DNA of 38,576 nt from an uncultured Bacteroidota bacterium. GTDB lineage: Bacteria; Bacteroidota; Bacteroidia; Chitinophagales; Chitinophagaceae. Below, one piece after another: positions 32,759 to 38,576 of the stretch. Position 1 is the first letter of the stretch; every line of letters begins with the position of its first letter. The position numbers and the translations under genes are program-made. The notes beneath the pieces are model-generated. The model ran no database searches. It was not told the origin of the DNA and saw nothing but the letters and a program-made list of their open reading frames with translations. The stretch covers positions 1 to 38,576 of the forward strand of contig CAIOYQ010000027.1 of the NCBI GenBank assembly GCA_903862505.1, written 5' to 3'.

Positions 32759-34141
32759 TTACTGAATTGTGCCAATAATAGCAATGATCTCATCTGCAAG
32801 TTTGTCTGCCTCCATTTGTGATGGTGCTTCGGTATAAATGCGAATAATGGGCTCGGTATTGCTAGATCTTAAATGGACCCAGGCACTTTCGAAATCAATC
32901 TTAAATCCATCTACTTTATTAATAGGGTATTGTCCAAATTTCGCTTCCAAAGTTGTGAATATTTTGTCCAAGGATATATTGCCATCTACATCTAGTTTTT
33001 TCTTGCTCATAAAATAAGCAGGATAACTTGCTCTTAATGCGGAACTGCTCATTTTTGTTTTTGCCAAATGGGTCAAGAATAAGGCAATCCCAATTAAGGC
33101 ATCTCTTCCATAATGTAAATCGGGAACAATAATACCTCCATTTCCTTCCCCGCCAATAACGGCCTTTTCATTTTTCATCATCGTCACTACATTCACTTCA
33201 CCAACTGCACTTGCAAAATAAGTACAGCCATGCTTTTCGGTGATATCTCTTAAAGCTCTCGTAGAAGACAGGTTACTTACGGTGGCCCCTTTTTTATGCT
33301 GTAAAATATAATCTGCTATGGCCACTAATGTATATTCTTCACCAAACAATTCTCCATCCTCACTAATAAAACACAAACGGTCCACATCCGGATCAACTGC
33401 AATACCTAAATGCGCTTTTTCTTTTACCACGGTATTGCATAAGTCTGTAAGATTTTCTTTTAAGGGTTCGGGGTTGTGCGCAAAATTTCCAGTCATCTCC
33501 GCGTTTAACACTTCAATATTAGATACCCCAATTGCATTTAATAAAGCAGGTACCGAAAAAGCACCGCTACTATTTATTGCGTCTACTACGACAGAGAAGT
33601 TTGCCGCTTTAATTGCTTGTATGTCAACTAAAGGATAGGAAACAATGGCTTCAATATGTTTTGTAAGGCTATCTTCATTTGCAATCATTTTACCCATCTC
33701 ATCTACAGCTACATAATTAAAATCTTCATTCGCCGCTAAGTTTAGAACCGTTTTGCCTTCCTCGGCACTTACAAATTCCCCTTTTTCATTTAACAACTTT
33801 AAGGCATTCCATTGCTTTGGATTATGACTTGCTGTCAAAATGATACCACCATCCGCTTTTTCAAAAACCACGGCCATTTCAACGGTGGGCGTGGTACTTA
33901 AACCTAAATGTATTACATCAATTCCCAACGCTAATAAGCATTGTTCTACTAAAGCCTCTACCATTTCACCACTCATTCGGCCGTCTCTTCCCACTACCAC
34001 TTTTTTGGGTCCAGGCGCTTTATTTTTTAACCAGCTGCCATAGGCTGAGGCAAATTTTACAATATCAATAGGAGTTAGGTTATCATTGGGTTTACCGCCA
34101 ATGGTTCCTCTAAATCCTGAGATGCTTTTTATAAGAGACAT
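32759..34141 (-). CDS. glmM: Phosphoglucosamine mutase
   Basis: A 460-residue phosphohexomutase expected to convert glucosamine 6-phosphate to glucosamine 1-phosphate for peptidoglycan and LPS. It begins MSLIKSISGFRGTIGG, as typical Bacteroidota GlmM does. The phosphoserine loop is TASHNP (Ser105), the metal loop is VDPDVDR (Asp250, 252, 254), the sugar loop is GGEGNGG and the phosphate loop is LRSSNTEPIIRIY. The sugar loop GEGNGG fits GlmM/PMM rather than the glucose type. It forms a two-gene minus-strand operon with the desulfurase. A -7-like element lies at 34175-34182. Confidence 0.88.
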   Translation of the reverse strand: MSLIKSISGFRGTIGGKPNDNLTPIDIVKFASAYGSWLKNKAPGPKKVVVGRDGRMSGEMVEALVEQCLLALGIDVIHLGLSTTPTVEMAVVFEKADGGIILTASHNPKQWNALKLLNEKGEFVSAEEGKTVLNLAANEDFNYVAVDEMGKMIANEDSLTKHIEAIVSYPLVDIQAIKAANFSVVVDAINSSGAFSVPALLNAIGVSNIEVLNAEMTGNFAHNPEPLKENLTDLCNTVVKEKAHLGIAVDPDVDRLCFISEDGELFGEEYTLVAIADYILQHKKGATVSNLSSTRALRDITEKHGCTYFASAVGEVNVVTMMKNEKAVIGGEGNGGIIVPDLHYGRDALIGIALFLTHLAKTKMSSSALRASYPAYFMSKKKLDVDGNISLDKIFTTLEAKFGQYPINKVDGFKIDFESAWVHLRSSNTEPIIRIYTEAPSQMEADKLADEIIAIIGTIQ

Positions 34142-34174
34142 GCTACTTGTTTTTACTTTGTTTAAAAGGATTTA

Positions 34175-34182
34175 CAAATTTA
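34175..34182 (-). promoter_or_regulatory. Possible -7 promoter element of glmM
   Basis: The minus strand reads TAAATTTG, matching TAnnTTTG, about 34 bases before the glmM start. No exact -33 element at the expected distance. Confidence 0.4.
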
Positions 34183-34217
34183 CTTTAAATTTTTACACTT
34201 CTTGGTATCTTTATAAT

Positions 34218-34808
34218 ATGATGCAAGATTTTTGGGAAGGCTTATTGGCAAAAGACAGGGCTTTATTTTCTATGATGAATGGGAAATGGACAGCTGCCTC
34301 ATTGGACGCCATCATGCCTTGGGTGAGAACCTCCAACAATTGGATTCCTCTATATATTGGGTTACTGGGTTTTATCATTTATAAATGGAAGCGAAATGCT
34401 TGGAGATGGATTGTGCTGGTTGCATTGAATGTGGGATTAACCGATCAAATAAGTAGTAGTATTTTTAAGCCTTTTTTTCAAAGATTAAGACCTTGTGCCG
34501 ATCCTGAATTTATAAATCAATCCAGATTATTATTAGCGCATTGTTCGGGCGGGTTTAGCTTTACTTCCTCACATGCAGCCAATCATTTTGGCATTGCTGT
34601 TTTCATCGTAATGACACTGCAACCACTCTTTAAAAACTATCGGTATCTGTTTTTAGCATGGGCGGCCATCATTGCTTATGCGCAGGTATATGTAGGTGTG
34701 CATTATCCATTAGATATTTTTGGTGGGGCATGTATTGGTATTTTAGTAGGCTATTTTAACGGTAAATTATTTTTGTATTGGCAACAAAAGTCATTCTCTA
34801 ATTTGTAA
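34218..34808 (+). CDS. PAP2-family membrane phosphatase
   Basis: A 196-residue protein with about five transmembrane segments and the three phosphatidate phosphatase motifs: KPFFQRLRP (Lys84, Arg91-Pro92), FTSSHAANH (Ser117-Ser118-His119) and YVGVHYPLD (His162, Asp166). The usual Arg of motif 3 appears as Gln. Such enzymes act on undecaprenyl pyrophosphate, lipid A phosphates or phospholipids at the outer face of the inner membrane. The start at 34218 is used because a longer frame (from 34086) would run antisense through glmM. A glycosyltransferase that also uses lipid-linked sugars follows after 27 bases, suggesting a shared envelope role. Confidence 0.88.
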   Translation: MMQDFWEGLLAKDRALFSMMNGKWTAASLDAIMPWVRTSNNWIPLYIGLLGFIIYKWKRNAWRWIVLVALNVGLTDQISSSIFKPFFQRLRPCADPEFINQSRLLLAHCSGGFSFTSSHAANHFGIAVFIVMTLQPLFKNYRYLFLAWAAIIAYAQVYVGVHYPLDIFGGACIGILVGYFNGKLFLYWQQKSFSNL

Positions 34809-34835
34809 TCAAAACTTTACACCTAATTCAAAATA

Positions 34836-36515
34836 ATGAGTAAAAACACTTTTGTCCTATTGTTACTTGCATGTATAGGTGTTTATCTTGCGGGCGTTTT
34901 TATGATTCCATTAATGGACATAGATGCTGCCCAGTATGCATCCATTAGCAGAGAGATGTTAGCACGCAACAGTTTTTTACAAGTGTTTGATTTGGGAAAG
35001 GACTATTTGGATAAACCACCTATGTTATTTTGGTTATCGGCAGTTTCCATGAAAATATTTGGAGTCCATGATTGGGCGTATCGTATTCCTTCCTTATTGT
35101 TTTTAGGCGTTGCATTATATTCGACCTTTAAATTTGCACAGTTATTTTATAGCACACAAGTTGCTAGATTGGCAACCATCATTTTGGCCAGTTCGCAAGC
35201 CTTTTTCTTAATGGCACATGACGTAAGAACGGACACGATGCTAGTGGGGTGGGTTATGTTGAGCGTCTATTTATTAGCCAAATGGTCTGATACGCTTAGG
35301 CATCAACAAAAGGGGGCTAGTCCTTATTTTTTTATGTCAATTGTAGCAATTGCAGGAGGTATGATGACCAAGGGACCAATTGCATTGGTGGTTCCGGTCT
35401 TGGCTTTGGCGCCACATTGGATAAGTAATAAACAATGGAAATTATTTTATCATCCAATTTATATTCCAGGCATTTTATTTTTAGCCATTTTATTGTTTCC
35501 TATGAGTTGGGGATTGTATCAACAATATGACTTACAACCTGGTAAATTAATAAATGAAAGACCTATTCAATCCGGATTGGAATTTTATTATTGGACCCAA
35601 AGTTTTGGAAGGTATACTGGTGAAAACTTTTATAAGGAGATGGGGTATTTTACTTTTTTATTGGAGAATATGTTTTGGAGTTTTCTGCCTTGGATTTTTG
35701 TTTTTTTATGGGCTTTGTTCGCAAAAGGGTATTCAATGGTTTCAGAAGGATTCTTTAAGCCACATTCAGAAAGAATTAGTTTTTTCGGATTTATTTTAAC
35801 CTACTTCGTTTTGTCCCGCAGTCAAGCACAGTTGCCCCATTATATATTTGTAGTTTTCCCTTTGGCAGCCATTTTAACAGCAAGTCATTGGGAGCAATTC
35901 ATTTGGCACAACAAAACAGCAAGTAAGTTTATGAAAGGGTTATTTGGATTTCATTTATTCCTATTTACAATCCTTATTATTGCTGCTGCCCTCATTGCCT
36001 TTATTCCTTTTGGCAGGATACATTGGATGGGCTTAATACTAGGCAGCATCGCTTTAGGCTTAATCATTTACATAATTTTTTCAAAGCAAGCCATCGGTCA
36101 AAAATGGTTTTATATGGCGGTGGTATTAATCTTAGGGGTGAATACCTTTATGAATACTCATTTTTATCCGAATTTATTAAAGTTCCAATGGGGTAATGAG
36201 TTGGCACGCGTAGCAGATGAGAAAGGTTGGAATAAGGATAAGCTGGTATTGTATAAAATCCCCAATAGTAATGCCTTTCATTTTTATGGGCAACATGTAT
36301 TTGCTAATACCAAGGATAGTTTGCAATTAACAGCAGGGAGTTGGGTGATCACCGATTTTAAAAATGACAGCGCGTTAAGAATACAGTTCCCACATAGCAT
36401 AGAAAAATACGTGTCTAATCGATTCCATGTGACCATGTTGAGTTTGCCTTTCTTAAACCCTAAGACCAGATTAAAAGAAACGACTGTTTTTGAAGTGATT
36501 GAACTTAAAAAGTAA
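34836..36515 (+). CDS. GT39/ArnT-like membrane glycosyltransferase
   Basis: A 559-residue GT-C type enzyme with roughly a dozen hydrophobic segments. The first periplasmic loop carries PLMDIDAAQYASISREML (Asp28, Asp30) and YLDKPPMLFW, the pattern of dolichyl/undecaprenyl-phosphate-mannose and ArnT (aminoarabinose) transferases. It transfers a sugar from a polyprenyl phosphate to lipid A or protein, and the acceptor cannot be deduced. It follows the PAP2 gene, and its 3' end overlaps the convergent DUF6702 gene by 11 bases. Confidence 0.88.
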   Translation: MSKNTFVLLLLACIGVYLAGVFMIPLMDIDAAQYASISREMLARNSFLQVFDLGKDYLDKPPMLFWLSAVSMKIFGVHDWAYRIPSLLFLGVALYSTFKFAQLFYSTQVARLATIILASSQAFFLMAHDVRTDTMLVGWVMLSVYLLAKWSDTLRHQQKGASPYFFMSIVAIAGGMMTKGPIALVVPVLALAPHWISNKQWKLFYHPIYIPGILFLAILLFPMSWGLYQQYDLQPGKLINERPIQSGLEFYYWTQSFGRYTGENFYKEMGYFTFLLENMFWSFLPWIFVFLWALFAKGYSMVSEGFFKPHSERISFFGFILTYFVLSRSQAQLPHYIFVVFPLAAILTASHWEQFIWHNKTASKFMKGLFGFHLFLFTILIIAAALIAFIPFGRIHWMGLILGSIALGLIIYIIFSKQAIGQKWFYMAVVLILGVNTFMNTHFYPNLLKFQWGNELARVADEKGWNKDKLVLYKIPNSNAFHFYGQHVFANTKDSLQLTAGSWVITDFKNDSALRIQFPHSIEKYVSNRFHVTMLSLPFLNPKTRLKETTVFEVIELKK

Positions 36516-36993
36516 AACTGGTTTTATTTTTCGGAGCAGGCAATTCATAGCTTTTGGTTTGCCCATTTGTTTTTGCGTGCAAAATATTTATTTGCGAAGC
36601 GTCAATCCCAAAGAGAATTTCACAAAAAACATCCAGCTGTTTTAATTGACTAACGTTTTTGATTTCAAAATAGCTCCAGGTACTTTCTTTTTGAATTTCA
36701 AATCCAATATATTCCATTTTACCTTTACTGCCATTGGCTGTTAAGGCTAGTCTTTTTTGCACGTATAAATTAATATATTGTTCTGCTTTTGCTTTTTGTT
36801 TGGGGTCTGCTAAGTCCAGTTTTACATTATATTCTTTTTCCAATCTATTCTCAAGGTCGGCCGTAAAAGTGCGCACACTAATTTCTATTGTAGCGTCCTT
36901 GCTATTATGATTCATATCAATGACAGATACATAGAAAGGATGTAATAGGGCAATTAAAAAAGTGGCAAATGGTTTGTATCCGATCCAAGTCAT
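36505..36993 (-). CDS. DUF6702-family exported protein
   Basis: About 162 residues: an N-terminal hydrophobic segment (PFATFLIALL) followed by HPFYVSVIDMNHNSKDATIEISVRTFTADLE, which is the characteristic DUF6702 opening, and a beta-rich domain. ATG 36993 is chosen, and an in-frame TTG at 37017 is an alternative. It is probably periplasmic. Function is unknown. It lies divergent from the HupE/UreJ-like and M1 peptidase genes, a neighbourhood I recall as recurrent in Bacteroidota. Confidence 0.82.
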   Translation of the reverse strand: MTWIGYKPFATFLIALLHPFYVSVIDMNHNSKDATIEISVRTFTADLENRLEKEYNVKLDLADPKQKAKAEQYINLYVQKRLALTANGSKGKMEYIGFEIQKESTWSYFEIKNVSQLKQLDVFCEILFGIDASQINILHAKTNGQTKSYELPAPKNKTSFTF

Positions 36994-37007
36994 ATTGTTT
37001 ATATTTG
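36973..37007 (+). promoter_or_regulatory. Predicted promoter of the HupE/UreJ-like gene
   Basis: TTTG at 36973-36976 is followed, after 23 bases, by TATATTTG at 37000-37007, matching the Bacteroidota promoter consensus. It lies over the 5' end of the divergent DUF6702 gene. Initiation near 37011 leaves about 40 bases to the ATG at 37052. Confidence 0.6.
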
Positions 37008-37051
37008 TCTTGTACAAATGTCCTAAATTATTTTAAGAATAAATTTCATTT

Positions 37052-37642
37052 ATGAGTGACTTAGGTATATATCTTCATTTAGGGTTTAAGCATATTATCA
37101 GTTGGGGTGCATGGGACCATATCCTTTTTGTATTGGTTTTAACCCTTAGATACCAATGGTCTGATTGGAAAAAGCTGCTAGTCTTGATTACGGCCTTTAC
37201 CATTGGGCATTCTGTTACTTTGGCCCTTAGCACACTCAATTGGCTTGATTTTCCGTCAGCAATAATAGAATTGCTCATTCCCATCACCATTTTGTTGACA
37301 GCGATTTCTAATTTTTGGGTAAAAAGCTTTCATTTTAAGTCAAAATACCCCCTCATTTACTTCCTTGCTTTGTTTTTTGGGCTTATCCATGGATTAGGCT
37401 TTAGCGCCTATCTAAAAAGCCTATTGGGTATGGAAGAATCTATTCTAGGACCGCTCTTCACTTTTAATATAGGATTAGAGCTTGGCCAGCTCCTGATAGT
37501 AGGTGGAATACTAATTATTTCATTTATATTCGTATCCCTTATTAAAGTCAAAAGAGTGCTTTATTTACAGATAGGATCTGGTTTAGCCATCGCTCTTGCC
37601 TTGAATATGGTTTTGGATAGAATTCTACCGATTATTAAATAG
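37052..37642 (+). CDS. HupE/UreJ-family membrane protein
   Basis: A 196-residue protein with about six transmembrane helices. Conserved polar residues lie within the membrane: HLGFKHIISWGAWDHILF near the N-terminus, FTIGHSVTLALS, and FGLIHGLGFSAYL. These His/Asp motifs match the HupE/UreJ_2 family, whose better-known members are linked to nickel or cobalt handling for hydrogenase or urease. No hydrogenase or urease gene is present, so a metal transport role is only a family-based guess. It is 13 bases upstream of the M1 peptidase gene, and co-transcription with that zinc enzyme is likely. Confidence 0.85.
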   Translation: MSDLGIYLHLGFKHIISWGAWDHILFVLVLTLRYQWSDWKKLLVLITAFTIGHSVTLALSTLNWLDFPSAIIELLIPITILLTAISNFWVKSFHFKSKYPLIYFLALFFGLIHGLGFSAYLKSLLGMEESILGPLFTFNIGLELGQLLIVGGILIISFIFVSLIKVKRVLYLQIGSGLAIALALNMVLDRILPIIK

Positions 37643-37655
37643 AAAAAAATCACAA

Positions 37656-38576
37656 ATGAAGCAACTATTTACACTTTCTTTTCTTTTATTGAGTACATGC
37701 TCAGTATTGATTGCACAAGACATTCGCAACAACCCAAGTTCCAATCATGGAAATAAGTTTGAGCAATTAGGAACCATTTTACCTACGCCCAACGAATATC
37801 GAACGGCGAGTGGAGCGCCAGGTCCTAAGTATTGGCAACAACGTGCCGATTATGATATTAAAGCAACCTTGGATGAAAAGAATTTATTATTAACAGGTGC
37901 GGAGACGGTTACTTACTTTAACAATTCTCCCGACGTTTTAACCTATTTATGGTTACAGTTGGATGAGAATGAACATAGTTCTACTAAAAATGCAGGTTAT
38001 CAAGATGCGAGTGGTCTTGGAAGAGGGATGTCGCCATCTGCAATAGATAAATTAGCAGAAGAATCAAAAGATAATGGCTTAGGAGATAATATCACAAAAG
38101 TAACAGATGCATTAGGTGCTAACTTAAAATACACTGTGAACAAAACAATGATGCGTATTGAATTACCAACAGCATTAAAGCCAGGTCAAAAATTTGCTTT
38201 TAAAATTGAATGGAATTATAAAATCACCGATCGTATGACAGTAGCTGGTCGTGGTGGGTATGAGTTTTTCCCAGAAGATGGGAACTATTTATTTACCATG
38301 GCACAGTGGTATCCTCGTTTATGCGTATACTCCGATTTCCAAGGATGGCAACATCATCAGTTTACTGGAAGAGGCGAATTTGCTTTAACATTTGGTAACT
38401 ATAAAGTAGCCATCACCGTTCCCGGTGATCACGTTGTAATGGCAACAGGCCAATGTCAAAACTATCCAGCAGTATTAAGCGCTACGCAATTAGCACGTTG
38501 GAATAAAGCACAAACTTCATTCTCAGAGCCAGTAGAAGTGGTAACATTAGACGAAGCAAAGAACGCAGAAAAAACA
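37656..38576 (+). CDS. M1-family metallopeptidase, N-terminal part (3' end outside window)
   Basis: The frame opens at ATG 37656 and stays open to the window edge, 307 codons. It begins with a signal peptide (about 1-21, MKQLFTLSFLLLST... ending LIAQ). Next come the beta-sandwich N-terminal features of Bacteroidota M1-like peptidases: YWQQRADYDIKATLDEK, LTGAETVTYFNNSPD, LWLQLDEN, GGYEFFPEDG, AQWYPRLCVYSD and ITVPGDHVVMATG. The HExxH zinc site lies beyond the window, so catalytic competence cannot be checked. It is preceded by the HupE/UreJ-like gene with a 13-base gap. Confidence 0.88.
   Translation, partial: MKQLFTLSFLLLSTCSVLIAQDIRNNPSSNHGNKFEQLGTILPTPNEYRTASGAPGPKYWQQRADYDIKATLDEKNLLLTGAETVTYFNNSPDVLTYLWLQLDENEHSSTKNAGYQDASGLGRGMSPSAIDKLAEESKDNGLGDNITKVTDALGANLKYTVNKTMMRIELPTALKPGQKFAFKIEWNYKITDRMTVAGRGGYEFFPEDGNYLFTMAQWYPRLCVYSDFQGWQHHQFTGRGEFALTFGNYKVAITVPGDHVVMATGQCQNYPAVLSATQLARWNKAQTSFSEPVEVVTLDEAKNAEKT

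Noticed and set aside
34086-34217. 5' extension of the PAP2 gene
   Set aside because: It would be translated antisense through the glmM start, and PAP2 homology begins at the ATG at 34218.
1-38576. Mobile element, prophage, CRISPR array or defence system
   Set aside because: No transposase, integrase, direct-repeat array or defence gene was recognised; all genes look like chromosomal core or envelope genes.

Overview
The window is AT-rich chromosomal DNA from a member of the Bacteroidota, most likely Chitinophagaceae-like (inference). The evidence is the gene content (DUF2723/TMEM260-like protein, UpxY-type NusG paralog, DUF6702, pfam14905-type outer-membrane receptor, fused HisB and HisIE) and the recurrence of the Bacteroidota -7 promoter element TAnnTTTG at gene starts. 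No IS element, prophage, CRISPR array or rRNA is visible.

Region 1 (1-14062) holds amino-acid biosynthesis in one direction: hisD (3' end), hisC, a PQQ-type sugar dehydrogenase with a small cytochrome c, hisB, then trpEGDCFBA, then hisH, hisA, hisF and hisIE. A complete trp operon therefore sits inside the his operon, and a two-gene redox cassette sits between hisC and hisB. The best regulatory signal is at 4459-4638, ahead of trpE. It comprises a consensus Bacteroidota promoter, an 18-codon leader peptide with three consecutive Trp codons, an anti-antiterminator and an antiterminator, and a perfect 12-bp terminator hairpin with eight T's. This is the architecture of a ribosome-mediated tryptophan attenuator. 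Because no terminator or consensus promoter was found between trpA and hisH, it may also set expression of the late his genes.

Region 2 (14084-20840) holds a TlpA-like thioredoxin protein on the plus strand. A convergent minus-strand set follows: an HdrE/HdrD-like membrane Fe-S module, a conserved protein of unknown function, and an ArsC/Spx-like protein. Then come a phosphohexomutase and protein-L-isoaspartate methyltransferase on the plus strand.

Region 3 (20801-28364) holds a large outer-membrane beta-barrel protein with a glycine-rich tandem-repeat segment, a DUF445-like membrane protein and tRNA-His, all on the minus strand. The tail-specific protease Prc and a NusG/UpxY-like antiterminator form a plus-strand pair, followed by convergent mtaB on the minus strand.

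Region 4 (28442-38576) holds a giant DUF2723 membrane protein, a glmM-cysteine desulfurase minus-strand operon, a PAP2 phosphatase and GT39-type glycosyltransferase, DUF6702, a HupE/UreJ-like membrane protein, and the 5' part of an M1-family metallopeptidase that runs off the window. Most of this region concerns the cell envelope.
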